Assembly (NCBI GenBank): GCA_963817735.1
Contig: CAWFPP010000004.1
Span: 310,001-374,000 of the forward strand
Direction: 5' to 3'
From: Bog-473 sp963817735
Lineage (GTDB): Bacteria; Actinomycetota; Acidimicrobiia; Acidimicrobiales; RAAP-2
DNA length: 64,000 bases
Numbering within the stretch: the stretch's first letter is position 1; every line of letters begins with the position of its first letter. Under the pieces are notes generated by a model that was not told the DNA's origin, ran no database searches, and worked only from the letters and a program-made list of their open reading frames with translations. A program made the translations under genes and the position numbers. Below, one piece after another: positions 41,219 through 52,592 of the stretch.

Positions 41219-44200
41219 CAATTGTCCGCCAAAAGAGCACGTTGGAATCGTTGCCCTCAACCGAATCCGAGTCATTCAGTGGCCCGACGAAGGAGCCACT
41301 AAGTCGTTGGTTTCTGGCTGTACTCGCTGTTTTTTTCCTCATTCTGACCTTTGTCCAGTCCTCTGGATTGATCATCGACGACACGAAGCTCCCCGTCATC
41401 ATGGCGCCGCTGGCGTGGATTCGGTCGTCGCTGCATTTATGGAATCTCTCCGTATCATCGGGATCCGTCCAGTCGGGCACATTTGGATACCTCTTCCCAA
41501 TGGCCCCATTCTTCGAACTGATGCACGTTCTACACGTGCCGGTCTGGTGCGCGGAGCGACTCTGGCTAGCTCTGTTACTGACGATTGGAGCGTGGGGTGT
41601 CATCCGACTGGCAGAAGCGCTCGGAATCGGAAAGCGGTGGGCACGCGTGCTCGGTGCCATTGCCTATTGCGTGGCGCCCCTCGTTGTGGACTGGGCCGCT
41701 GTATCGGCTGATCTGCTGGCGGTGGTGCTCCTGCCTTGGGTGTTGCGGCCCGCTCGTCGTCGGATCTGAGGACGGCTCCCCGAGGCGAGCAGCTGCCAAA
41801 TCGGGCGTGGCCATCGCCTTTATGGGGGGCGTCAACGCCACTGTCGTCCTCTCCGCGACTTCCGTTGGCGGTCATTTGGCTATTGACGCGGCAGCCTGGG
41901 CCTCGTCGTAGATCATTAATGGGGTGGTGGGTCATCTGCGTAGTCCTGGCCTGCTTCTGGTGGAGCGTCGCCACAGTTCTGCAGGGAAAATACGGCTACA
42001 ACTACCTCCCATATACCGAGACCGCCACAATCACCACGTCCACGGGTTCCGTGTTCGACGCTCTTCGTGGCACGTCGTTCTGGCAAAACTTCGATGACGT
42101 CGGTGGACCTCTCATTCCTGGCGGATGGACCCTCGTCACGTCCTGGGTCGCCATTGTGGCGACGACATTGGTGACCGCGCTCGGTCTCGCAGGGTTAGCT
42201 CGGCGAATCCCGGAAAGACTCTTTTTGGTAGCTACGTTGAGCTTCGGCGTATTCGTCATCGCCATTGGCTACGGTGGAGCGCTGGGTAGTCCGCTCTCGT
42301 CGAGCGTAATAAATCTCCTCTCGGGGGGCCTCGGCCCGTTACGAAACGTCTCGAAATTTTCCCCCCTGATTACGCTTCCATTGGCACTGGGCCTGACGTC
42401 GTTGGTGTCGACGGTCTCACTGAGTGGCCAAACAGATCGATGGCCCAATCGATTGGTTCGAAAGCATTGGCGCTCACTGATTGGGTCGGTCGCCGTCGTC
42501 GCCGTAGTGTTCGCGGCCATTCCGTTCTGGCAACTACAGATTTATCCGGCTGGTGGATTTGCGGCGATTCCCAGCTACTGGACACAGGCTGCCAATTGGC
42601 TGGACAGCCACCAGGGCCATCAGACCGCCCTACTTGTCCCCGGTGCCAACTTCGCTGAATACACCTGGGGCTCACCACAGGACGAGCCCCTCTCCGTGCT
42701 CGCCTCCACTTCGATAACCGTCCGGTCCATCATCCCGCTTGGATCCGACGGCAACACGGACATGCTCAGCGCCGTCGAAGACGCCCTCGCCACCGGCAGC
42801 CCACAGCCCGGGCTAGCCGAGTATCTCTCCCGGTCTGGCATTGACTTTGTGGTGGAACGCAACGATCTTGAACTTAAAAGCGACCGCAGCTATTCCTCCC
42901 GCGCAGGTTCACCAGGTACTCAACGAGACTCCCGGGCTCGTTCAAGTTGCCGCCTTCGGTCCGTACCTGCCCCGCTCTCAGGTCGCGCAAGGCGACCTAC
43001 CGGTATACGACTCGAAGTCATTCGTCCACCTTCGGCCCGTCGAGATCTACAAGGTCGAACCATCCGTTTCCGAAGTCCAGTCGTATCCTGCGTCCAATCC
43101 CCTCGTCGTCAGTGGATCAAGCGGTTCGTTGCTGCCACTGGCAGGGTCCGGAGTGCTGAACGGGCGGGCCGCGGTATTGGCCAACGATCCCCACGCTGAC
43201 GGCGCGGCCTCGAGCGCTGGCGCCAACTGGGTGATCACTGACGGCAACCAACGACGGCAAGTCGCGTTCGGGGAGGTCGAGGACAACCTTTCCTATCTGC
43301 TGGGTGCACGTCAGCTTCTGAACCCCTCGCAACCCTTGACGTACGGAACGTTGGGCGCTCTCGACGCGCAAACCGTGGCGGCGCCCATCGGAGCGGCTGA
43401 GGTGGCAGCAAGCTCCTATGGATCAAATCCCCTCCAGTTAGAACCGTCCGAAGGGCCGTTGTCAGCGTTCGACGGGAACCCGTCGACCGCATGGGTGGCG
43501 TCATCGAACCGTCATTCGGTGAGTCAGTGGGTGTCGATCACGTTTGACCGCGCCGTCCCACTTACATCGATTGCAATCACTCCCCTGATTGGTTCTCCGC
43601 AACGTCCGACGATCAAGTGGGTGACCATCACAACGGACCGCGGATCAGTCCGCCGGTACATTCCCGCGCGGAATGCCCCAGTCAGGGTCTCCGTCGCTCC
43701 CGGAACGACTCGGCACCTGATGATCACCATCGATGCGACCCGACAAAAGGGCAAGCCCGCGCATCCGCCCCAGGGTGCCGGAATCACAGAGGTGTCTATT
43801 CCCGGAATCGCGATCCAGCCAGCTATGCAGCTTCCCACCGATGAATTGGCCACATTCTCCGGAGCGGCTCGTGCCCAGCCCACACTCAGTATCAGCGATC
43901 CGGTCACGAACCCAAACCTCGACTTCACCGGCCCGATCGCTACCGTGGAACCAGCCGCCCGCAAGTTCGTCCTACCGAAAGCCATGTCTGCGACTGTCAG
44001 TGGAACCGCTGTACCGACCCCCAGTAGCACGCTTGGAGCAATTGCTAAAGACGCTGACACCTCCAAACCACCTAGCCGTTCAGATCTCCGCCAGTTCCTG
44101 GCTCCGCGCCTTACCGAAATTCCGGCCGGACAATCTGCTAGAGAAATCGTCAACGCCGTGGATCGCAGGGCTTAGCGACCGATCCCCCTCAATTACCCTT

Positions 44201-45448
44201 CACTGGGATGGCAATCGAGCTGTGAGCTCTATTTCACTCGGCCTTTCACGGGAGGCGAGCTCGCCCACTGAGGTCACAGTTACTAGTCCAGCGGGTACCC
44301 GGAGGGCAGCCGTCCCCAAAGGGGGTGGGATCGTCTCGTTCGCTCCCATGACCACGGACACCCTGACCATACGTTTTCCCGCGGTGTCAACACGCTTTTC
44401 CGCCGTTCCCACCGGACCACAAACAGTCGGCCTCCCTGCTCCACCGAAGATCCCGCTCCCGGTTGGCCTTTCTTCTCTCGGGATTCCCGCGCTAGGAAGT
44501 CTGGATGCGCCTGCACCGTCACTGTCCACAAAGGTTGCACTGGCTTGCGGCACTGGTCCCGTTGTCCAAATAGACAACACGTCCGTGCCCACCCATGTAA
44601 CCGGCACGCTCGGAAACCTCATCAACCTCCAGCCCATGGAGATTGGCGCGTGTGCGCCCCGAACGACCACCTTGGCGGCAGGTAACCATGTGATTTCCTT
44701 TCCACAAGGAAGTGCGTTCCGAGTCACGAGTTTGCTCGTCCGACCACCGCAACACTCTTCCATTCAGAAGAGCCACACGCGCAGCGTCCACGTACTTTCG
44801 TGGACAGCTGAAACACGAACGCTAAGCCTCGGGGCCGGAACTGCCACGTACGTTCAGGTCGCCCAAAATTTCAACACCGGCTGGGTGGCGACTCTCAACG
44901 GTCGCACCTTGGAACCAATAAGCCTGAACGGCTGGGAACAGGGTTGGATGGTTCCGGCAGGAGCGTCCGGAGTCATGACCATGAAGTTCGAGCCTGATCA
45001 GACCTACCGCGCAGCACTCCTGATTGGTGGGCTCTTCCTCTTAGCGTTGTTCATTCTTGCCCTGGCAAAGGGCAAGCGCTTTAGAGGCGGGCCCACCGGG
45101 CCGCGGAAGAAGTTTCCCGCAATCGCTTTGGCTGCCGCCGCCGCCATCGGAGTCTTCTGCATTGGCGGCGTGTTGGTACTTCTACTCGTTCCCCTTGTCG
45201 CCATCACCTACCGTTGGGGGAGCAGCGTCGCGGCGGCGATCGCGGGAGTGAGTTTCACCGTGGCCGGAGTCATCGTCGCGATCCATCCGAATGCCCTTGC
45301 TGCGATCGCCGCAAGGTCAATCGATGCGCCCGTAGAGATTCTCGCTATGACCGCGTTTTGCGCTGTCATCAGTTCGGTGATCGTGGAGGAAGGGCGGATA
45401 CTTCCCCTGATGACGATCCTGTTAGGCCAGAAACCCGAGATCCAGTAG
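41215..45448 (+). CDS. aftD: AftD-like alpha-(1->3)-arabinofuranosyltransferase, frameshifted
   Basis: A giant GT-C membrane enzyme; in mycobacteria AftD adds alpha-1,3 arabinofuranose branches to arabinan. The joined span codes for about 1411 residues, matching the family's roughly 1400. The N-terminal GT-C part has DDTKLPVIMAPLAWIRSSLH and FGYLFPMAPFFELMHVL, the DTKL and GYLFPMGPF hallmarks, among about 12 hydrophobic segments. The middle contains a discoidin-like carbohydrate-binding domain (SAFDGNPSTAWVASS). The C-terminus has two further beta domains and four helices. The frame moves to +1 near 41755, 41870, 42880 and 44150. Each break leaves the homology otherwise continuous. Arabinan synthesis itself is not shown; only the enzyme class is. 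Confidence 0.8.
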
Positions 45449-45738
45449 ACGCACCTACGGCCAACGCCTGAACCGACGTTCGAGCCTCAAGGAGATCCGA
45501 TGACACCATCGGTCCATCGAAGCCTCAACCTAAGTGAGAAGCCGGTCTGGAACGAGATGCCCGCAATGGGGACGCGACATTGACCGCTGTACTGAAGTTC
45601 CCACAGAAGGCCGTGCGGCACAGCAGTCTGCGAGTCACTCCCAAGCTCTTGCTAACGAATCGATAGCGGAGTCAGACGAGAAGCACCCTGAGGTGTCCCG
45701 CTGTGGCTTCATCGAATCGTTAGAAAGGACAGTCTGAG
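45449..45738. other. Short gene-free stretch
   Basis: About 290 bases between aftD and the methyltransferase. Nothing recognised. Confidence 0.35.
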
Positions 45739-46501
45739 GTGGATTTCGCCGCCAAGGTCGTAGATCGAGTTCCGCCACGGCTTGTGGTGCCCTCAATCGC
45801 TTGGCAGTATCCTCTTCTTCGAGCCCGAGCTCAGGAGGCTCGACGAGTTCGTACCGAAACACCGCGGGGCGGTCGATGCGGGAGCATGGTGGGGTCCGTG
45901 GTCGTGGTGGCTTGCTCGGAGAGTTCCTACGGTCGATTCTTTTGAGCCGAATCGCGACCTCGCAGCCCGCCTCGCGCGTGTGATGCCGCCAAACGTCACA
46001 ATTCACCCGGTAGCGTTGAGCAATCGAGCGGGTCGAACCAACGTCTGGTTTCCGTCTGGCGGAGCCAGTGCAGGGGGACGCGCCTCGCTCGAATCGGAGA
46101 CCCGAGCAGACTCAGGTTGGAGTCAGCAATCGGTTGACACGTGCGCACTCGATGACTTCGAATTCGACGATATCGGGTTCCTCAAAATTGATGTCGAGGG
46201 TCATGAGCTCGCGGTGCTTCAAGGGGCCACGGATATGCTGAAGGCCCAGCGTCCGGTCGTCATGATCGAGATCGAACAACACGCAGATCGCGACGGCTCC
46301 TTGGACGAAATCGTCGAATTTTTCGCCGAACATTCCTACGGTGGTGAGTTCTTGCAGAAAGGACATTGGCATCCAATCGCTGACCTCGATCGGCAACGCA
46401 CCCATAAGATGGCCATGCGCGTCGCACACCATGGGTACGGCGTTAACCTCCTGTTCTACGCGCGACGGTACATTCACAATTTCGTTTTCAAGCCTTCCTG
46501 A
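45739..46501 (+). CDS. FkbM-family methyltransferase, frameshifted
   Basis: GTG at 45739, after GAAAGGACAG, gives VDFAAKVVDRVPPRLVVPSI. The frame shifts to +1 near 45810 and continues with GAVDAGAWWGPWSWWLARR (SAM motif I, unusually Trp-rich), VDSFEPNRDLAARLA and FLKIDVEGHELAVLQGATDM. The last is the FkbM core motif. It ends LLFYARRYIHNFVFKPS. The joined length is about 253 residues, typical for the family. Likely methylates a sugar hydroxyl. A ghost of the same C-terminal end occurs at 48861. Confidence 0.78.
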
Positions 46502-46648
46502 TGCCCGCGTCGCGGCAGCGCGCGACCGACTCAGGCGCTTCCGTCGTTTCGCCGTCTCAGTATTGAGTAGCGGCGAACGTACAGTCAGCCGGTCACGTCC
46601 GCGACCGCTCAAAGCTCTTCTTAGAGGAACCCTGCACTGGCACTCTCA

Positions 46649-48751
46649 TCAGCGTGACTCCAGAACACAGGCGGTAGCCCGCTGTACTGCAGTCGCACCG
46701 TGGGTGGGCAGACCAGTCGTGCACTGCGCAAACCGGGACCCATCGGGGTACACAACGGGGTCGTCGCGGTTGACTCGCCGCCACACCCAGGCGTCGGCAA
46801 CATACGTAGGACGGGCTCCGGTGGCCGCTGAGATCAGTGCCGCCATTGCCGTTACGGAAGCCACCTGGTCGTAGCTGGGCAGTTCAGGTTGGTCCGGGAG
46901 TACGACCATGGTGACTCCCCACTCAGAAAGGGCTCTGTGAACGGCAACGATGTCCGATGAAGTGACGCTCGGACTGGAGCCGTAGGCGAAAGTGACCCTC
47001 GTGATGATGTTCTGCCCCTGATTCTCGCCCGCGTTGTGTTCTACTCCAACCCCGAGACCGCCGGACCCCACCATTGAATAGCCCTGCCCAGTGAGTGCGT
47101 GCCACGTCAACGCGGCCTGCTTTATCGAGATGCTCTGAAGATAGCGATGTCCGCCCTGAGCCTCCCACGTTACGCCCGGCGAGATTGTTGTGAAAGGCGC
47201 CGGCAGGGCCAGTACCACGGGATGTCCCGGCAATCTAGGCGCTACTACACGAAACCAGGTGGGGAGAACGATCGGCTCGACTGTCATTGGAATGCTCTTC
47301 GCCAAGTATGCAGCGGGCGGGGCCATTGCCACAACGGCTACCAAGAGCGCGGCGAGAACGCCGCCACACGAATAAGACGCCCTCCGCCACCGCGCCGACG
47401 TGCGCCCATTCGTGGCCGCGACTCTGCTCTCGCCAAGTTGACGAATCGCTGACTGAGTATGGTCGATGATGACTGCTAAGACGACTGCAACTGCCAGATA
47501 CACAAAAAGAACGAAATGAACGGGGAACGCGTTCTTTAAGAGCGGAAACTTGGCGAGCCAAGATCCGGACGATGTGGCGAGAAGCAGCGTGACAACGGAC
47601 AGAGCTCCAAAGAACCACAGGAGCCGGTCCTTCCACCAGACAATGAGCCCTGCCAGGCATACAAGGACCACTCCCAGGCCAAAGTACTGAGCGGAGAGCG
47701 CTGGACCCTGGTAGCCGCCCACGAGGTGTTGCCACTGTGGGATCTTCACCACGGGGGAGGCGAAAACAGCATCGGAGATCGACGCCGAATATTCCGTCAG
47801 TTGAAGGCCGGGATGCGTGACGGCAGAAAAATGTGCGGGTCCCGCCAGTGCAAACCAAGCCGGAAGGGCCAGGAGAACGGCGGCCGTGAGAACGGCCACG
47901 ACACCACCAGTAGCAGCGTGACCCGCATGCTCACGGAGCGTTACCGGGTTCCGTACCGCCGTGTAGACAACGATCATGACGATCCCAATGGCCGCCTCGA
48001 TTATCATGAGGGCCAGGAACTCCACGCCTACGAAGAACTGTGCACTGATGAGCAGGCCCATGGTGATTCCCACCATGGCTGGACGTCGCTGTTGTCGAAT
48101 CAACAATTCGTCCAGACAAAGGGCCACCAACGGCGGAATCGCAACCATCACGAAGTCCACATGAGCCTCGCCGAGATTGTTCACAACGAACGGCGAGAAC
48201 CCATAAAACAACCCTGCGAGCCATGCCGCCGGCATCCAGGACACCCATCGGCGCACCAAGGCGAACATGGCCAAGGCCGACAGAACTGGACTGGCAGTGA
48301 GAATCACATTCACTGCGGCTACGGGCCCGAATAGCCAGGTGACAGGGGCCAGCACGATTCCGTACGCAGTAAACACGAGATTAACGCCGGTCGGATAACC
48401 AATGGCCGTCGAGTACAGCGGGTTCTGTCCATGGACCATCGCATAGGCCGGCCACGCCATGTACCAAATGGTGGGGGACGTATCTCCGCACCCGCACGCA
48501 GTCACCGACGATGGATGACCGCTCCACACGTGAATCCACATGAATACAGACAACAGAAGATAGGCACCGCCGGCGATCACATATGGTCGGACACGCGTCA
48601 TCCAGTGTTGAGAGGCCGGCTCCCCGCCACTACTGGATATGTCGCCCCGATCAGGCGAATCCCCACCGGTTTGGTCCTCCACGTGCGTGGGTGGAATATC
48701 GTCTGACCCCGGACCCTCCCCGGTGGACACCGATGTGTGTGCCGAGTCCAT
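46649..48751 (-). CDS. Polytopic GT-C-like glycosyltransferase
   Basis: A 700-residue membrane protein with an Asp/Ser/Gly-rich N-terminal 50 residues and 11-13 hydrophobic helices. A large soluble C-terminal domain begins after about residue 470. Between helices one and two it has GDTSPTIWYMAWPAYAMVHG. The acidic residue of this loop sits where GT-C enzymes hold their catalytic base. NPLYSTAIGYPTGVNL and GEAHVDFVMVAIPP are further family features. The soluble end (WEAQGGHRYLQSISIKQAAL) lies outside the membrane. It probably transfers sugar from a polyprenyl-phosphate donor. It is one of the few long polysaccharide-region genes without a frame break. Confidence 0.7.
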   Translation of the reverse strand: MDSAHTSVSTGEGPGSDDIPPTHVEDQTGGDSPDRGDISSSGGEPASQHWMTRVRPYVIAGGAYLLLSVFMWIHVWSGHPSSVTACGCGDTSPTIWYMAWPAYAMVHGQNPLYSTAIGYPTGVNLVFTAYGIVLAPVTWLFGPVAAVNVILTASPVLSALAMFALVRRWVSWMPAAWLAGLFYGFSPFVVNNLGEAHVDFVMVAIPPLVALCLDELLIRQQRRPAMVGITMGLLISAQFFVGVEFLALMIIEAAIGIVMIVVYTAVRNPVTLREHAGHAATGGVVAVLTAAVLLALPAWFALAGPAHFSAVTHPGLQLTEYSASISDAVFASPVVKIPQWQHLVGGYQGPALSAQYFGLGVVLVCLAGLIVWWKDRLLWFFGALSVVTLLLATSSGSWLAKFPLLKNAFPVHFVLFVYLAVAVVLAVIIDHTQSAIRQLGESRVAATNGRTSARWRRASYSCGGVLAALLVAVVAMAPPAAYLAKSIPMTVEPIVLPTWFRVVAPRLPGHPVVLALPAPFTTISPGVTWEAQGGHRYLQSISIKQAALTWHALTGQGYSMVGSGGLGVGVEHNAGENQGQNIITRVTFAYGSSPSVTSSDIVAVHRALSEWGVTMVVLPDQPELPSYDQVASVTAMAALISAATGARPTYVADAWVWRRVNRDDPVVYPDGSRFAQCTTGLPTHGATAVQRATACVLESR

Positions 48752-48860
48752 GACCGGGGCAGTCTAGATGTCCTTGTCACGTGGAGTGATGGCAGCCAAC
48801 AAGGGCAACTCGCCACGAGATACCCTCGCGGGGCATGGCGAGGTGTGAGGGCGCACAGAC

Positions 48861-48916
48861 TCGTTCTACGCCCGTCGGTACGATCACAACTTCGTCTTCA
48901 AGCCGCGTCAGCTCGG
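48861..48916 (+). pseudogene. Ghost of an FkbM methyltransferase C-terminus
   Basis: The plus strand reads FYARRYDHNFVFKP, differing by one residue from FYARRYIHNFVFKP at the end of the methyltransferase at 45739-46501. It then runs to a TGA. No other part of the gene is found in 48752-49103. That stretch otherwise holds nothing supportable. Confidence 0.55.
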
Positions 48917-49103
48917 TCAGAGGACGCAAACGGCGCGGCTTTGCTACACCCGACGTTTGCCGTCACAGTGACTCGGCTGCCTCGATCTGTTCGGCGTTGA
49001 CTCACTGTCCACCACTTTCGTCCGAGGTTGCTACCATCCAAGGGTCAGAATGACCCGATGGACGAAAGCGCTCCTCGAGAATGACCTTTGAAACTCGCCG
49101 CAG

Positions 49104-49950
49104 GTGGACCCCTCTCAAGCCGCCGCTGATCTCTACCTTGACCTACTCGCCGGGTCTCTCACGCGGGCACTGTTCGAGGACAGCGACCGGATCATCGGAA
49201 TTCCCACTATCGAACCAGTGCCGATTTGGGTGCATTTGCTAGACCGGCTTAGCGCCCGCCCTTCGCAGGTTAAACATTGAGATCAGCATCAAACGCCCGT
49301 ACGACCGGAAGAAGCGCGAGAACGGACGAGACTGGCCCGCAAGAGCAGAAACGATGACTGGATTGAAACGACTCGCGAACGCTCGCTTCTGTATCGAAAA
49401 TGTGCTCGAAGACGACATTCCCGGCGATCTGATCGAAACCGGCGTTTGGCGCGGTGGCATGTCGATATTCATGCGGGGCGTACTCAAGGCTTACGGAGTT
49501 ACAGACCGGAAGGTATGGCTCGCCGACTCCTTCGAGGGGCTCCCCGCCCCGGATACGGCTCGCTATCCCCCCGATGCAGTACTGGACTTGAGCGACTGGG
49601 ACATCCTGTCGGTCGGAGTAGATCGAGTTCGGCATAACTTCGAGCGATACGGCCTCCTAGACGATCAAGTCCAGTTCATAGAGGGCTGGTTTCGAGACAC
49701 TCTCACCAAGGCACCCCTCAACGATCTCGCAGTGCTGCGATTAGACGGAGATTTATACGAATCGACAATTCAGGCACTTGATCCCCTTTATCCGAAACTG
49801 TCGGTGGGGGGCTACTGCATCATCGACGATTACGGCACAATCGAGCCCTGCAGAACCGCTGTCTCTGACTACCGTCGCGCACATGACATCAGCGACCCGA
49901 TCGTGGACATCGACGGCGTAGGAGTGTTCTGGCGAAAGTCATCTCCGTAG
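49104..49950 (+). CDS. TylF/MycF-family O-methyltransferase, frameshifted
   Basis: A macrocin-O-methyltransferase-like enzyme, here likely acting on a sugar. From GTG 49104 the first frame gives the helical N-terminus (QAAADLYLDLLAGSLTRALF and RIIGIPTIEPVP). The frame shifts to +1 near 49275, after which RDWPARAETMTGLKRLANAR and VLEDDIPGDLIETGVWRGGM follow (the latter is the SAM motif, E-TGVWRGG). VWLADSFEGLPAPD and LAVLRLDGDLYESTIQALD carry the family's DxD metal-site Asp residues. The frame starting at 49354 alone lacks the N-terminal third. Total about 281 residues. Confidence 0.8.
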
Positions 49951-50116
49951 CCCTTGCGGCTGACGAACGTCTCAGGACCTACGGCTAGCTCAATCGACAC
50001 CAATCAGAGCCGCTAGATGGATGGCCTCATCCGGTCGGCATAAGTAAGCCGGCTCACCGGGATATTGTCGCGCAGACTCTTATCGGGGGAGCAGGCTTCG
50101 TGACTTCTGCGGACAA

Positions 50117-51680
50117 GTGAGCTCGCACATTCAGGTCGGCCGTCGTGTTCCGATTGCGCCGCGCACCTCGATCTGCATCCTCGCCTACGGCCGAACCACG
50201 ATGCTGAACCGATGCCTCCGCTCCGTACGACGGGTCACACAAGGAGACAACCAGGTAGAAACCATTGTGGTGGCGAATCAGGTCCCGCCGGGCGAGCTGG
50301 CTCAAGTGGAGGATCCCTCTCAGCTCGTCATTTTGACCAGCGATACCAACCTCGGTTTCGGCGCCGGCAACGACTGTGCCGCCGAGCTGGCGCACGGCGA
50401 GTATCTCGTCTTTCTCAACGATGACAGCACGATCGAGCCCGACTTCCTCGAGCACCTCGTGGCGACGGTGGAGTCTGATCCGTCAATCGGCGCCGTCGGC
50501 TCTCGTATCGCCCTCCCGGATGGAACGCTGCAAGAGGCAGGGTCGGTCATATGGAACAACGGGTCGACAACCCATATCGGTCTTGGCCTTCCTATGGACA
50601 CCGAGCGGTTCAACTACCTGAGAGATGCTGACTATGTCTCAGCCAACGGGTTCTTGATTCGGCGATCAGCGTGGGACGCGGTGGGGGGCTTCGACGACCG
50701 ATACCATCCGGCGTACTTCGAGGATGTCGATTTGTGTATGAGTCTGCGCGACCACGGGTACCGGGTGCTGTACGAGCCGCGGTCCCTGGTCCACCACCTC
50801 GAGAGCCAAAGCACCTCCAAGAGATACCGAGAGTTTTTGCTTGCACGCAACAGAGCGCGGTTTTTCGAGAAATGGCGAGACCAGCTGCAGCACTTCGGCA
50901 AACCCGAAAGCAGCAACCCGCGGGCGATCGAGGCCGGGATTCAACGGGCTCGCGGCAATCCAGGCCAACTGCTCGTCATAGCCTGCGAATTCATCCTTGA
51001 CGATCCCGAGTCAGGCGCAGCGAGGCTTTTGACCCAAATGGAGACCTTCTGCGCGAAAGGTTGGGCAATCACCCTCTTGCTCAACGAGAAATGCCTCGAA
51101 GGCCTCTCCTACCGGCGAGACCGATCCGGGCCTCGCGACCGAGCTGGTCGAGCTTGGGGTGGAGGTCTCCAGCGAGGCCCCATTGCGGTTCCTGGGCCAA
51201 GCTGCGAAGGACTTCGACGTCATCGTTCTAGACGACGGTCAAATATCTGATGACGTGTACCAAGCGATCCGACTCCACCAACCCCGGGCCCAGGTACTCT
51301 CAAGCGCTAGGAACGACCCGCTCGGCGATCTGTCAAGGATCGAGGCAACCGCGACGAGTGGTGGAAGCTCCGCCGGACACGTCACGGGACCAAAGGGACG
51401 GACAGAGATGCAAGAAGCTCCGGGGGACTCTCACGACGCCGCCGCTCCACCCGAGCCCCGTGAAGTGGAGCGCCTGCAACGCAAACTCGATCTCGCCGAT
51501 GCAGAGCTGAGAGTGAGAATCGAGTACATCGAAAGACTTGAGGCCGACCTCTTGGAGCTCGAAACGAGACTGGCCTCGGAACCAAGCGTGAAAATCAGGG
51601 GCTACGTCAGCAAGATCCTCGGCCCCACCCTATCGCGCCGATTGGTCAAACTCTCGAAGCGCGACCGACGAGGTCGATGA
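50117..51680 (+). CDS. GT2-family glycosyltransferase with C-terminal coiled coil, frameshifted
   Basis: A rhamnosyltransferase-like GT2 enzyme. SICILAYGRTTMLNRCLRSV, TSDTNLGFGAGNDCAAELA, and YLVFLNDDSTIEPDFLEHLV (DDS metal site) mark the catalytic domain. NGFLIRRSAWDAVGGFDDRY, AYFEDVDLCMSLRDHGYRV and LVHHLESQS follow in the usual order. After about residue 300 the frame shifts to +1 near 51105. A second Rossmann-like part (GLATELVELGVEVSSEAPLR) and a coiled coil (VERLQRKLDLADAELRVRI) complete the protein. Joined length is about 520 residues. The coiled coil may hold it in a complex with other locus proteins. Confidence 0.78.
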
Positions 51681-51779
51681 ACAGTCGCCTCATGGGACGC
51701 GACCGATCATCGCAGCTCTGAGAAACCCCACTGCCTCCCGACACCGCCCCTCACGAGTACCGATTGGTAACCTACCCGG

Positions 51780-52592
51780 GTGATTTATGTGGCAACAGTC
51801 CATTTTCAATCGCCAAAGTGGATCGACGTCCAACGGAGGTATTTGCGCCGCCATATTTCTCAGCCCTTTACGACATTTGCGGTGCTCGAGGGTATTTCCC
51901 ACCGGTACCACGACGCCTTCGACCGCGTCATCGCCTCCAAAGGCACCCACGAAGGGCATCTCAATCTGCTGGCGGCGGAGATAGCTGCAATCGCTGATCC
52001 CGGTGACATTCTGGTCTTTCTTGATGGCGATGCCTTCCCTGTCGCCGACCCCTGGCCGTTGATCAAAACCGCCTTGCGCAACTCACAAATGCTCGCGGTA
52101 CGGCGGGACGAAAACAGCGGCGACCGGCAACCCCATCCCTGTTTCTGCGCCATCGAAGTTAAAGAGTGGGAGCGGATCCACGGCGACTGGTGCGCTGGCT
52201 ACGAATGGACGAACGATACGGGCCGGACGACGAGCGACGTCGGCGGCAATCTGCTCGGAATTGTCGAGCGGAACAACCTCGCCTGGACCCCCTTGCTGCG
52301 CACGAACAAGCGCAACGACCATCCCCTGTGGTTCGCAGTGTACGGCGACATCATCTATCACCATGGCGCAGGCTTCCGACGTCCTTTCTCCCGGGTGGAC
52401 GAACAGACGCATCCCAAAGGCGTGCGGGGGGGACGCATTCCGCTGTGGCACAACATCGCCGTCAGGTTGACCGCTCGCCGCCGGAGGATCTGGACGGAGG
52501 AAATCATGCGATACAACGAGGAGCTGAGCGAACAATGGTTCGAACGGCTGCAGAACGATCCTGATTTCTACCTACAACTGACCCAGCCATGA
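51780..52592 (+). CDS. Putative glycosyltransferase with DXD site
   Basis: A 270-residue protein starting MIYVATVHFQSPKWIDVQRR. GDILVFLDGDAFPVADPWPL, near residue 80, is a DGD metal site of GT-A-fold enzymes. LAVRRDENSGDRQPHPCFCA and GGNLLGIVERN form the acceptor half. YHHGAGFRRPFSR, near 205, is a family-conserved His-rich loop. Similar proteins sit beside sulfotransferase-like genes in other polysaccharide loci. Its stop overlaps the next start by four bases, so the two are co-translated. The sugar specificity is unknown. Confidence 0.7.
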   Translation: MIYVATVHFQSPKWIDVQRRYLRRHISQPFTTFAVLEGISHRYHDAFDRVIASKGTHEGHLNLLAAEIAAIADPGDILVFLDGDAFPVADPWPLIKTALRNSQMLAVRRDENSGDRQPHPCFCAIEVKEWERIHGDWCAGYEWTNDTGRTTSDVGGNLLGIVERNNLAWTPLLRTNKRNDHPLWFAVYGDIIYHHGAGFRRPFSRVDEQTHPKGVRGGRIPLWHNIAVRLTARRRRIWTEEIMRYNEELSEQWFERLQNDPDFYLQLTQP

